Shown piece after piece: positions 22,054-29,551 of a DNA stretch of 64,000 nt. Made by a program: the position numbers and the translations under genes. How positions within the stretch are numbered: position 1 is the stretch's first letter; each line of letters begins with the position of its first letter. The DNA lies in contig NZ_SPQO01000002.1 in assembly GCF_004570325.1 (NCBI RefSeq), forward strand, positions 186,001 to 250,000. Direction: 5' to 3'. The notes under the pieces were generated by a model. The model worked only from the letters and a program-made list of their open reading frames with translations, did no database searches and was not told the origin of the DNA. This DNA is from Mycobacterium sp. PS03-16. GTDB taxonomy: Bacteria > Actinomycetota > Actinomycetes > Mycobacteriales > Mycobacteriaceae.

Positions 22054-23051
22054 CAGCCGACGGCCCGCATGACCTGGCGTGCGACTCCGCGGATGTCGGC
22101 GGTCTGCTCCTCGGTGAAGGGCAGCGTCGCCGGGTCGGGCACGTCGACCACTGTGGTGACGACCCCGAGGTCTTCGCGCACCCAGCGGGCGCCGAAGTGG
22201 TCGAGCATCTTGCGCATCGGATAGTTGTCGGTGAGCACCCGGGCCGAGAAGTGCCGCACCCCACCGTATTCCGCCGCGACGACGAGCGCGTTCATCAGCA
22301 CGGTGCCGATTCCCCGGCCCTGGTAGTCGTCGCCGACGGTGAACGCCACCTCGGCGCTGGACCGGTCGGCCGGGTCCCGGACGAACCTGGCGTCAGCGAC
22401 CACCGGACCCTGCGCCCCCTCGGTCATCACCCACACGAAGTGGTCGTCGTAGTCGACCTCGTAGAGGTAGGCCATCGTCCGCGGCGTGGGTTTGCGTACC
22501 GATTGGAACCGCCGGTAGAGGGTCTCGGTGGAGAACTCGACCGGGCCGTTGGTGGTGCGCTCGTTGTCACCGGGCAGGACCGGCCGCAGGTAGTACCAGT
22601 TCCCGTCGCGCACCTCCAGCGGGATCGGGGTGATGAACGCCGCCAGACGCTGGCGGGCGATGCGCACCAGCTTGTCCATCATGCCCGGGCACGCGAGCAT
22701 GGTGTCGAAGGCATCGTGCGCGCCGATCCAGCCGGTCACCTCGTCGAGCGCGATCACGGTGGCGCTGCGCGGCGTCTCGCGCAGCAGCGCGATCTCGCCG
22801 ACGATCATGCCGCCGCTCAGGTCCGCCTCGATGCGCTGACCTTCGGCGCCGCTGTGGCTGACCTGGATGCGCCCGGATCCGACGAGCAGAAACGACACCG
22901 CGTCCTCGCCCTGGCGCATGAGGATCTGTCCGGGTGCGGCGTGCAGCGGCCGCAGCTGGGCCGCCAGCGGCTCCAACGCCTCCGTGGAGCAGCCGACGAA
23001 GAAGTCCAACGCCGCGAGCTCATCCGCGCGGACGGCAGTCGCACCGGCCAC
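22053..23051 (-). CDS. pat: cAMP-regulated protein lysine acetyltransferase (KATms/Rv0998-type)
   Basis: A 332-residue fusion of an N-terminal cyclic-nucleotide-binding domain and a C-terminal GNAT domain. The phosphate-binding cassette GEIALLRETPRSATV carries the cAMP-contacting arginine at residue 95. The GNAT part shows catalytic Glu at residue 234 (SSAEVAF) and the acetyl-CoA loop QGRGIGT. Members acetylate universal stress protein and acyl-CoA synthetases, turning the latter off in response to cAMP. GTG at 23051 lies 7 nt after TAGCCT (23059-23064 minus), and this start gives residue numbering that fits the known enzymes. Confidence 0.94.
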   Translation of the reverse strand: MAGATAVRADELAALDFFVGCSTEALEPLAAQLRPLHAAPGQILMRQGEDAVSFLLVGSGRIQVSHSGAEGQRIEADLSGGMIVGEIALLRETPRSATVIALDEVTGWIGAHDAFDTMLACPGMMDKLVRIARQRLAAFITPIPLEVRDGNWYYLRPVLPGDNERTTNGPVEFSTETLYRRFQSVRKPTPRTMAYLYEVDYDDHFVWVMTEGAQGPVVADARFVRDPADRSSAEVAFTVGDDYQGRGIGTVLMNALVVAAEYGGVRHFSARVLTDNYPMRKMLDHFGARWVREDLGVVTTVVDVPDPATLPFTEEQTADIRGVARQVMRAVG

Positions 23052-23058
23052 GATTCCG

Positions 23059-23064
23059 AGGCTA
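23059..23064 (-). promoter_or_regulatory. -10 of pat (leaderless)
   Basis: TAGCCT, 7 nt before GTG. Confidence 0.55.
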
Positions 23065-23134
23065 CGGTGGGCCCCCGGCGGCGGCAAGGAAGGCGCCCGG
23101 CGCGCGGGTGTGATCTCGCTTCAGGACAACAGGA

Positions 23135-23170
23135 AACGCCCGGCTCCGTCCTGCGACGGAACCGGGCGTT
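23135..23170 (-). terminator. hairpin terminator after small secreted protein gene
   Basis: Arms 23135-23149 and 23156-23170 pair with one mismatch (14 of 15) around a 6-nt loop, 30 nt beyond the stop of the gene at 23200. Confidence 0.6.
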
Positions 23171-23199
23171 CCCGGTAGATCAGGCCGGCTGGGCCAGCG

Positions 23200-23577
23200 T
23201 CACCAATCCCAGATGGGAGCGCCGGGGCCACCGAAGGGGCCGAAGTCGATGTAGGTGCCGATGCCACCGGTGATCGACGGCACCGCGCGCAGGGAGTCCT
23301 TGCTCTCGCCACCGGCGGGCGCCAGCGGCGCGCCGATGTCGGCGGCACGCACCTCGGACGGGCCGGCGTTGACGACACCAGGATCGGCGACGCGAATGCC
23401 GTCCTCGGCGACCGGGAAGGCGGCGGGTGCCGAGGGATCGCCCTCGACGTCCTCGACGTCGGCACTGGCCGTTCCGGCGCCGAACGCCAGGAAGGCGCCC
23501 GTGACGGCGAGCGCACCAAATCCCATCAGGCCCAGCTTCTTCGTTCTGCGGACGAGGGCTTCGGCGTGTTCGGCCAT
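23200..23577 (-). CDS. small secreted protein of unknown function
   Basis: A 125-residue protein. The N-terminus has basic residues (RRTKK), then a hydrophobic helix and an AGTASA cleavage site, predicting release of a mature product of about 85 residues ending in GGPGAPIWDW. No family recognised. ATG at 23577 is chosen because AGGGGAGG lies just upstream and the signal peptide begins there. TAATCT (23636-23641 minus) is a plausible -10. Standalone, between the acetyltransferase gene and arsC. Confidence 0.72.
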   Translation of the reverse strand: MAEHAEALVRRTKKLGLMGFGALAVTGAFLAFGAGTASADVEDVEGDPSAPAAFPVAEDGIRVADPGVVNAGPSEVRAADIGAPLAPAGGESKDSLRAVPSITGGIGTYIDFGPFGGPGAPIWDW

Positions 23578-23759
23578 CTGCCTCCCCTTTCTCTGCGGGA
23601 CGAATCCCTGATTGTTGACGTCAAGACCCGCACGAAGATTATCAGTACGGATCGCGCCCCGCACCCGCACGGCAGTACCAGACCCTGTGGGTTTTCGGGC
23701 GGGTTCGCCCCGGGTCGGCGGCGCCGCCCCAGTCACGCCGGCCGGCGGCGGGTCCGGGG

Positions 23760-24176
23760 TCAGGTCTTGGGCTGAATGCCCAGCTCAGACAGGAGAACGC
23801 GGATACGCGCCTCGATGTCGTCGCGGATGGCGCGGACGGCCTCGACACCTTGCCCGGCGGGGTCCGACAACTCCCAGTTCTCGTAGCGTTTACCCGGGTA
23901 GTACGGGCAGGTGTCCCCGCACCCCATCGTGACGACGACGTCGGCGGCTCGAACCACCTCGTCGGTCCACGGTTTCGGGTACTCGCCGGTGATGTCGATG
24001 CCGATCTCGGCCATCGCCTGCACCGCGGCCGGGTTGAGCTGATCGGCCGGCTCGGAACCGCCGGACCAGGCGATGGCGCCGCCGCCGGCCAGATGGGTGA
24101 AGAACCCGAGCGCCATCTGCGAGCGGCCGGCGTTGTGTGTGCACAGAAACAGCACCGCGGGTCTGGTGTCGGTCAT
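23760..24176 (-). CDS. arsC: arsenate reductase, low-molecular-weight phosphatase type
   Basis: A 138-residue LMW-PTP-fold enzyme that reduces arsenate to arsenite. The P-loop FLCTHNAGRSQM holds the nucleophile cysteine, and the second redox segment MGCGDTCPYYPG provides two more cysteines as in thioredoxin- or mycothiol-coupled ArsC. An aspartate general acid lies in ELSDPAGQ. ATG overlaps the acr3 stop by 4 nt (ATGA). It is the last gene of the ars operon. Confidence 0.94.
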   Translation of the reverse strand: MTDTRPAVLFLCTHNAGRSQMALGFFTHLAGGGAIAWSGGSEPADQLNPAAVQAMAEIGIDITGEYPKPWTDEVVRAADVVVTMGCGDTCPYYPGKRYENWELSDPAGQGVEAVRAIRDDIEARIRVLLSELGIQPKT

Positions 24177-25249
24177 CGGTGGCCCCGATCGAAACGCCGC
24201 CGCAGCGCGAGGGAGACGTACACCAGGGCGACCAGGACGGGGACTTCGATGAGCGGGCCGACGACCCCGGCCAGCGCCTGCCCGGACGTGGCCCCGTAGG
24301 TGGCGATCGCGACGGCGATCGCGAGTTCGAAGTTGTTGCCCGCGGCGGTGAACGCCAGCGTGGTGGTGCGCCGGTAGCCCATGCCCAGGACCGCGCCGAG
24401 CAGATAGCCCCCGCTCCACATGAGCGCGAAGTACGCCAGCAGCGGCAGGGCGATGCGCGCGACGTCCGCGGGCCGGCTGGTGATCTGCTCTCCCTGCAGG
24501 GCGAACAGGATGACGATGGTGAACAGCAGCCCGTAGAGCGCCCACGGGCCGACCTTCGGCAGGAACGCCGACTCGTACCAGGCTCGCCCCTTGGCCTTCT
24601 CCCCCAGCCGTCGCGAGAGGTAACCCGCCACCAGCGGGATGCCGAGGAAGATCAGCACCGACTTGGCGATCTGCCACGGCGAGGTGTCGATGGTCGCCTG
24701 TTCCAGCCCCAGCCAGCCGGGCAGCACCGACAGGTAGAACCACCCGAGAACGGCGAACATCACCACCTGGAACACCGAGTTCAGCGCGACCAGCACCGCG
24801 GCGGCCTCGCGGTCACCGCAGGCCAGGTCGTTCCAGATGATCACCATCGCGATGCAGCGGGCCAGGCCCACGATGATCAGGCCGGTGCGGTACTCGGGAA
24901 GATCGGGCAGCATCAGCCAGGCCAGGGCGAACATCAGCGCGGGGCCGAGCACCCAGTTCAGCACCAACGAGCTCACCAGCAGCGCGCGGTCACCGGTGAC
25001 GGTATCGAGGCGGTCGTAGCGGACCTTGGCCAGCACCGGATACATCATGATCAGCAGCCCGAGCGCGATCGGCAGCGAGATGCCGTCGATCTGCACGCTG
25101 TTCAGCGCCGCGTCCACGCCCGGCACGAGGCGGCCGAGCAGCAGGCCGGCGGCCATCGCGAGGCCGATCCACACCGGCAGGAACCGATCGAGCAGCGAAA
25201 GCCGTTCGACGACACCGGATTCGGTATCGGCCGTCGCCGCGCGCGTCAT
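24173..25249 (-). CDS. acr3: ACR3-family arsenite efflux permease
   Basis: A 358-residue membrane protein with about ten hydrophobic segments. GLARCIAMVIIWNDLACGD contains the conserved ACR3 cysteine and the downstream TAAGNNFELAIAVAIA motif carries the essential glutamate. It exports arsenite produced by ArsC. The ATG overlaps the arsR stop by 4 nt and its own stop overlaps arsC by 4 nt, so arsR, acr3 and arsC form one translationally coupled unit. Confidence 0.95.
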   Translation of the reverse strand: MTRAATADTESGVVERLSLLDRFLPVWIGLAMAAGLLLGRLVPGVDAALNSVQIDGISLPIALGLLIMMYPVLAKVRYDRLDTVTGDRALLVSSLVLNWVLGPALMFALAWLMLPDLPEYRTGLIIVGLARCIAMVIIWNDLACGDREAAAVLVALNSVFQVVMFAVLGWFYLSVLPGWLGLEQATIDTSPWQIAKSVLIFLGIPLVAGYLSRRLGEKAKGRAWYESAFLPKVGPWALYGLLFTIVILFALQGEQITSRPADVARIALPLLAYFALMWSGGYLLGAVLGMGYRRTTTLAFTAAGNNFELAIAVAIATYGATSGQALAGVVGPLIEVPVLVALVYVSLALRRRFDRGHR

Positions 25250-25614
25250 GCGCCGACCTCGGCCGGATCGGCGACCGCGCCGAGGACGGTGGACAGCGCG
25301 CTCAGCGCCCCAGGCACCACGGAGTAGTACACCCACGACGCCCGGCGCTGCGCAGTCAGCAGGCCGGCGTCCCGGAGCACCTTCAGGTGATGCGAGATGG
25401 TCGGCTGACTGACGTCGAAGTCCCCGGAGATGTCGCAGACGCAGGCCTCGCCGCCGGCGCGGCTGGCGATCAGGCTGAACAGGCGCAACCGCACCGGATC
25501 GGACAGGGCCTTGAGGGTCGCGGCCACCTCCGCGGCGGCGGCCACCGACAACGGCTCCCGCACCAGCGGGGCGTACGCGCACGCGCCCGCCGGCGGGAGT
25601 TGCGATTTAGACAC
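25246..25614 (-). CDS. arsR: ArsR-family arsenite-responsive repressor (CxC type)
   Basis: A 122-residue winged-helix repressor. EACVCDIS is the classical alpha-3 metalloid site (C-x-C), followed by the recognition helix SQPTISHHLKVLRDAGL. An additional N-terminal cysteine (AGACAYAP) may complete a three-cysteine site. GTG at 25614 (VSKSQLPP) is the start; an upstream continuation of the frame runs into arsI and is not coding. It lies 21 nt after arsI and overlaps acr3. Confidence 0.9.
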   Translation of the reverse strand: MSKSQLPPAGACAYAPLVREPLSVAAAAEVAATLKALSDPVRLRLFSLIASRAGGEACVCDISGDFDVSQPTISHHLKVLRDAGLLTAQRRASWVYYSVVPGALSALSTVLGAVADPAEVGA

Positions 25615-25634
25615 CCATCGATATTGACAGAGAT

Positions 25635-26072
25635 CTAATTGGTGGACAAGGCGGAGCCGCAGCACGCCGCGCCGCCGGCGCCGGATTCGGGTGCCGCCCC
25701 GAAGGTCTCGGAATCGGACAGCACAGTGTAGACCTCCCACTTCTCCCCCGCCGGACCGGTGACCCAGACCTTGTCCTGGGTGGCGAAGCAGCACGTGGTG
25801 CCGATCTCCTCGTCGGTGAACAGGCCCTCGCCGCTGAGGCGCGCAATCTCCGCGTGCACGGCCGCGCTGGACTCGACCTCGACGCCGAGATGGTTGATGG
25901 TGCCACCTTGGCCGGGATTCTCGAGCAGCACCAACTTCAGCGGCGGGTCGGCGATGGCGAAGTTGGCATAGCCGGGCTTGACCTTGGCCGGCTGGGTGCC
26001 GAAGAGCTTGGCGTAGAACATGATGGCCTCGTCGAGGTCGTCGACATTGAGGGCGAGTTGTGCGCGGGACAT
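25635..26072 (-). CDS. arsI: ArsI/CadI-family vicinal-oxygen-chelate protein
   Basis: A 145-residue glyoxalase/VOC-fold protein. LALNVDDLDEAIMFYAKLFG is the N-terminal metal-binding repeat, and EIGTTCCFATQDKVWVTGP contains the cysteine pair that binds organoarsenicals in ArsI C-As lyases. The tail ends with GAACCGSALSTN, adding two further cysteines. The family also includes the cadmium-induced protein CadI, so substrate is uncertain. It is the promoter-proximal gene of the ars operon, divergent from a second ArsR, with AGGAG before the ATG. Confidence 0.88.
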   Translation of the reverse strand: MSRAQLALNVDDLDEAIMFYAKLFGTQPAKVKPGYANFAIADPPLKLVLLENPGQGGTINHLGVEVESSAAVHAEIARLSGEGLFTDEEIGTTCCFATQDKVWVTGPAGEKWEVYTVLSDSETFGAAPESGAGGAACCGSALSTN

Positions 26073-26090
26073 GGTGAACTCCTACCTTTG

Positions 26091-26102
26091 CGACGTATGT
26101 CG
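26091..26102. promoter_or_regulatory. ars intergenic palindrome 1
   Basis: CGACgtatGTCG is a perfect inverted repeat 19 nt upstream of arsI, consistent with an ArsR-type operator. Confidence 0.45.
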
Positions 26103-26130
26103 AACTGACGCCTCCAGCATGCCCACCTCT

Positions 26131-26150
26131 TTGACATAAGTCAATAAGGT
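26131..26150 (+). promoter_or_regulatory. ars intergenic palindrome 2 overlapping the second arsR promoter
   Basis: TTGACataaGTCAA (26131-26144) is a perfect inverted repeat typical of ArsR/SmtB operators. It abuts TAAGGT (26145-26150), a plausible -10 for the divergent regulator at 26166, so binding should block that promoter. Confidence 0.6.
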
Positions 26151-26165
26151 TGGCAGAATTGCCGT

Positions 26166-26525
26166 ATGCCCAAGGCGTTACCGGTGATCGACATGTCCGC
26201 GCCGGTCTGCTGCGCGCCGGTGGCGGCCGGTCCGATGAGTGACGAGGACGCGCTGCACGTCGCGCTGCGGTTGAAGGCGCTCGCCGATCCCGCGCGGGTG
26301 AAGATCATGTCCTATCTGTTCAGCGCCGCCGACGGTGAGGAGAACAGCGGTGAGCTGGCCGCGGCACTCGGCCTGAGCGAGTCGACGGTGAGCCATCACC
26401 TGGCCCAGCTGCGCCGCGCCGGGCTGGTCGAATCCGACCGGCGCGGGATGAACGTGTATCACCGACCCCATCGCGATGCGGTCGGTGCGCTGTGCGCGGT
26501 GCTCGACCCGAACTGCTGCCGGTAA
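26166..26525 (+). CDS. ArsR-family regulator with terminal cysteine pairs
   Basis: A 119-residue winged-helix repressor with recognition helix SESTVSHHLAQLRRAGL. It lacks the alpha-3 C-x-C of its neighbour (the equivalent stretch reads GEENSGEL). Instead it has Cys15-Cys16 near the N-terminus, the position used by Corynebacterium ArsR1, and a Cys117-Cys118 pair at the C-terminus plus Cys110. The sensor site is therefore probably built from chain termini. It is divergent from the arsI operon and likely controls the shared intergenic region. Confidence 0.88.
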   Translation: MPKALPVIDMSAPVCCAPVAAGPMSDEDALHVALRLKALADPARVKIMSYLFSAADGEENSGELAAALGLSESTVSHHLAQLRRAGLVESDRRGMNVYHRPHRDAVGALCAVLDPNCCR

Positions 26526-26567
26526 AGCCGTTTGGTCCGGCGCGCGCGGCTGCCCCACAGTTGAGCC

Positions 26568-27491
26568 GTGCAGTTGATCACCGCCGCGATCGTCCCGGTC
26601 ATCATCCTGCTCGTCGTCGGCGCGGTCATCCGCCGCAAGTTCCTCACCGAACCGGCCTTCTGGCGCGGCCTCGAATGGCTGAGCTACCACGTCTTCACCC
26701 CGGCGCTGTTCGTCGAATCGATCGCCCAGACCGACCTCACCGGCGTGTCCGTCGGCCCGCTGCTGGTCAGCCTCGCCGTCCCGACCGTCGTGGTGTCGGC
26801 GCTGCTCATCGCGCTGCGCCGGGTGCTGCGCGCCACCGGGCCGCAGCTGACATCGCTGGTGCAGGGCAGCATCCGGCTCAACACCTACATCGGCCTGGTC
26901 TTCGCCTCCGCGCTGCACGGTGTCGACGGCGTCGCGTCGTTCGCGCTGGCCGCGGCGGTGATGGTGCCGCTGGTCAACGTCATCTGCGTGACGGCACTGT
27001 CCTTCTACGGCACGACCGGCGACGGCCGGAAACGGACCAGCGTGTGGCGCGAGATCCTCACCAACCCACTCATCCTCGGCTGCGCGACCGGTCTCGCGCT
27101 CAACCTCACCGGGCTGGGACTGCCGTCGGCGGTCGCCGCACCGGTGGAGATCCTCGCCTCGCCCGCGCTGGTCTGCGGCACGCTGGCCGCCGGGGCGGCG
27201 ATCTCACTGCAGCTGCGGCGCCGCGACGCCCTCGACATCGCACTGGTGTCGGCGCTCAAACTGGTCGCGATGCCGCTGGCCGCGGCGGGGCTCGCCGCCG
27301 CGCTCGGCGTGGACGGCATCATGCTGACCTGCATCACGATCATCTGCGCACTGCCGACCGCCCCGTCGGCGTACGTGCTGGCGACCCGCATGGGCGGCGA
27401 CGAACGGCTCATGGCGTCGATCACCGGAGCGCAGACCGTGCTGTCGATGGCCACGATGCCGCTGATGCTCGCCGTCGCGGCCGGCATATGA
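26568..27491 (+). CDS. AEC-family (auxin efflux carrier-type) transporter
   Basis: A 307-residue membrane protein with about ten hydrophobic helices arranged in two halves. The segment SIRLNTYIGLVFAS and the C-terminal CALPTAPSAYVLATRMGGD are characteristic of AEC permeases; in bacteria some members export malate or other anions. Substrate cannot be assigned. GTG at 26568, 42 nt after the arsR-like gene; co-transcription is possible, but function need not be related to arsenic. Confidence 0.85.
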   Translation: MQLITAAIVPVIILLVVGAVIRRKFLTEPAFWRGLEWLSYHVFTPALFVESIAQTDLTGVSVGPLLVSLAVPTVVVSALLIALRRVLRATGPQLTSLVQGSIRLNTYIGLVFASALHGVDGVASFALAAAVMVPLVNVICVTALSFYGTTGDGRKRTSVWREILTNPLILGCATGLALNLTGLGLPSAVAAPVEILASPALVCGTLAAGAAISLQLRRRDALDIALVSALKLVAMPLAAAGLAAALGVDGIMLTCITIICALPTAPSAYVLATRMGGDERLMASITGAQTVLSMATMPLMLAVAAGI

Positions 27492-27493
27492 GA

Positions 27494-27515
27494 ACGGCGG
27501 CCCGAAGGCCGCCGT
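27494..27515. terminator. bidirectional terminator between AEC gene and tRNA-Ala
   Basis: ACGGCGGCC-cgaa-GGCCGCCGT is a perfect 9-bp stem with a four-base loop, 2 nt after the AEC stop and 12 nt beyond the tRNA 3' end, so it serves both converging units. Confidence 0.8.
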
Positions 27516-27526
27516 GTCGAAAACTG

Positions 27527-27599
27527 TGGAGCTAAGGGGAATCGAACCCCTGACCTACTCGATGCGAACGAGTCGCGCTACCAACTGCGCCATAGCCCC
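27527..27599 (-). tRNA. tRNA-Ala (anticodon CGC)
   Basis: A 73-nt tRNA: acceptor arm GGGGCTA/TAGCTCC (one G-U pair), D-stem GCGC, anticodon stem ACTCG/CGAGT closing the loop TTCGCAT with anticodon CGC reading GCG, and T-loop GGTTCGATTCC. CCA is not encoded. It decodes a frequently used alanine codon in this high-G+C genome. Confidence 0.95.
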
Positions 27600-27649
27600 T
27601 GATGCCGGTACGAAAGGCTACCAGCCGTCGCGCGCCAGCCGAAACCGAG

Positions 27650-28681
27650 CTACTGTCCGGCCGCTTTCGGCAGGTCGTAGCGGCGCGCGAACGCCACCTC
27701 GTCGAGGTGTTCGAAGATGGGATCCTCGTCGTCGATCTCCAGCACGGCGGCACCCGGCCGGCGCAACCGCGCGGGCACGACGTCCAGGTCCTGATCGCCG
27801 GTGTTCTCCACCCCGAGCCGCGACCGCTTGAGGCGCTGCGCCCGGCGGCGGCGCACCTGCTCCTCGATGCGCGTCTGCCGGCGCAGGTAGGCGAGGTAGA
27901 GCACGGTCACGGTGCCCACCGCGCCACACCCCCACCACGCCCACGGCGCGACGAGGTACGCCGCGACGCCCGAGGCCAGCAGGGCGACCGCCATGGCGGT
28001 GACCATCCGCTTGCGGAACTGGTACTTGCGGGCGCTCACCGCGGCGGCGGTCTTCGACTCGTAGCGACGCCGGCGCGCGGCGCTCAGCGAGTCGACTCCG
28101 GGCGCGGCCTCCTGTGGGGTGTCCTGTGACGCCTCCAGCCCCGAGTCGTCCGGCACGTATTCGTACTCGTCGTCGGTCCCATCACCGCTGTCCGGCGACT
28201 CCTCGGATTCCGTTGCGGCGGCTGGGGATTCGGCATCGTCCTCCGCGACCTCGGGCTCCGGCGCCGGCTCGGGGGACGGTTCGTCGGCGATGTCGGGGGC
28301 GGACGTTCCCAGCGAGAGCGCACCGGTGTCCTCTTCGACGATGTCGACGTCGAGGTAGTCGGGTTCCGCGTCGGCGGAAGGGGCGGCGGCGAGCACCACC
28401 GAACGCTTCGGCGCCTCGTCCTCCCGTTCGTCGTGGTCGTCGAGGTCCTCGTCGAGGTCGTCCTCCGAGGGCCGCCAGTCCGGGTCGGAGTGGTGCCCGG
28501 CCGACGGGCGGGACCGGCGGAGCAGTCGCGCGCTCTGCCCGGAGTTGAGAACCCTGGTCGAGAGCGCCACGTCGCTGGTGCGTCGCACGGCGTCCCGCTT
28601 GCTGATCAGCATGGGCACCAGCACGAAGAGCCAGAGCACAACGAGCGAGATCCACAGGAGGGATTGGGGGATGCTTGGCAT
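27650..28681 (-). CDS. glpR: GlpR, membrane receptor of the gephyrin-like division protein Glp
   Basis: A 343-residue membrane protein. An N-terminal transmembrane helix (residues 8-25) is followed by a long acidic, disordered region (about 60-190), then a paired transmembrane hairpin near residues 226-262 and a basic juxtamembrane stretch (RRRRAQRLKRSR). Orthologues (Rv0996 type) bind Glp, the MoeA-like divisome protein; the glp gene lies two genes upstream in this cluster, as in corynebacteria and M. tuberculosis. An AAAGGAG site precedes ATG. Role in division is from family knowledge. Confidence 0.82.
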   Translation of the reverse strand: MPSIPQSLLWISLVVLWLFVLVPMLISKRDAVRRTSDVALSTRVLNSGQSARLLRRSRPSAGHHSDPDWRPSEDDLDEDLDDHDEREDEAPKRSVVLAAAPSADAEPDYLDVDIVEEDTGALSLGTSAPDIADEPSPEPAPEPEVAEDDAESPAAATESEESPDSGDGTDDEYEYVPDDSGLEASQDTPQEAAPGVDSLSAARRRRYESKTAAAVSARKYQFRKRMVTAMAVALLASGVAAYLVAPWAWWGCGAVGTVTVLYLAYLRRQTRIEEQVRRRRAQRLKRSRLGVENTGDQDLDVVPARLRRPGAAVLEIDDEDPIFEHLDEVAFARRYDLPKAAGQ

Positions 28682-28703
28682 GGTGCCTGCTCCTTTCCCC
28701 TAC

Positions 28704-28709
28704 AGGCTA
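28704..28709 (-). promoter_or_regulatory. putative -10 of glpR
   Basis: TAGCCT on the minus strand, 22 nt before the ATG, leaves room for a short leader carrying AAAGGAG. Confidence 0.45.
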
Positions 28710-28749
28710 GGTCTGGTGACCAGCGCGTCTGGGGTCGACGCGCCGAGAC

Positions 28750-28767
28750 AATTACACACCTGTAATT
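28750..28767. promoter_or_regulatory. AT-rich palindrome upstream of glpR
   Basis: AATTACACACCTGTAATT has perfect 7-bp arms around a 4-nt spacer and is strikingly AT-rich for this genome. It sits about 40 nt upstream of the putative glpR -10. No family assigned. Confidence 0.4.
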
Positions 28768-28788
28768 CGTCGTATACAAGCACCATCA

Positions 28789-28812
28789 GTCACATTGGTC
28801 ACACGCGTCACG
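28789..28812 (-). promoter_or_regulatory. three direct repeats upstream of glpR, MtrA-box-like
   Basis: GTCACA (28789), GTCACA (28798) and GTCACG (28807) recur every 9 nt. Direct repeats of GTNACA at 9-nt spacing are the architecture reported for the response regulator MtrA, which controls division genes. Assignment to MtrA is inference. Confidence 0.5.
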
Positions 28813-28883
28813 CAAAGACGCCACATTTCGCGTCCACGGTCGTGGTTGCGGCGCGGACGGCGACCCTCGGTGCCACACCCGCC

Positions 28884-29537
28884 TCAGGCCCAGCTCGCCC
28901 GGCCGGCGTGCACCAGCGCCGCCGTGGCCGACACCCGCAACTCCTCGACCGTGATCGCGACCAGCAGATGGTCACGCCAGCCGCCGTCGACGTCGAGGTA
29001 GCGCTTCAGCAGCCCCTCCTCGCGGAACCCGGCCTTGGCCAGCACCCGCCGGCTTGCCAGGTTCTCCGGGCGCACCGTGGCCTCGACGCGGTGCAGCATG
29101 ACGGGACCGAAACAGTGGTCCAGGCCGAGCGCCAACGCCGCCGTGGCCACCCCGCCACCGGTCTTCTCCCGCGCCACCCAGTACCCGATCCACGCCGACC
29201 GCAGCGCGCCGTGCGTGACGTTGCCGACGGTCAGCTGCCCGCAGAACTCCCCGTCGACCTCGATCACGTAGGGCAGCATGCGGCCCTTACGGGCCTCGCT
29301 GCGCAGGCTCGAGCACACCGACGGCCACGACGAGAACGCGTGCCGCTGTTGCCATTCCACGCCCGTGGCGGGCTCCCACGGCTCGAGATGCGCCCGGTCG
29401 GCCAGCCGGATGCGGCTCCACGGTCCCGCATCGCGCAACCGCACCGGCCGCAGCCGCACGACGCCGGCGGCCACTCGCAGCGGACCCACCGGCGTCGGCC
29501 ATCCGGGGTGTGCAGAACTGGACCGCACCGGGCTCAC
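28884..29537 (-). CDS. rimJ: RimJ/RimL-type GNAT acetyltransferase
   Basis: A 217-residue N-acetyltransferase-fold protein. LRPVRLRDAGPWSRIRLADR opens the GNAT core, GGGVATAALALGLDHCFG is the acetyl-CoA-binding loop and helix, and ENLASRRVLAKAGFREEGLL is the RimJ/RimL C-terminal signature. Family members acetylate ribosomal protein N-termini, but this mycobacterial branch is uncharacterised. GTG at 29537; it lies 14 nt after glp, inside the galU-glp-rimJ-glpR arrangement. Confidence 0.85.
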   Translation of the reverse strand: MSPVRSSSAHPGWPTPVGPLRVAAGVVRLRPVRLRDAGPWSRIRLADRAHLEPWEPATGVEWQQRHAFSSWPSVCSSLRSEARKGRMLPYVIEVDGEFCGQLTVGNVTHGALRSAWIGYWVAREKTGGGVATAALALGLDHCFGPVMLHRVEATVRPENLASRRVLAKAGFREEGLLKRYLDVDGGWRDHLLVAITVEELRVSATAALVHAGRASWA

Positions 29538-29551
29538 CTCGACTCGTGACT

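Noticed and set aside
25615..25640. ArsR operator between arsI and arsR
   Set aside because: ATATTGACA resembles a half-site, but no convincing second half is present and the operon promoter lies upstream of arsI.
25615..25794. Longer ArsR reading frame
   Set aside because: It would run through arsI in another frame; the family-like start is GTG at 25614.
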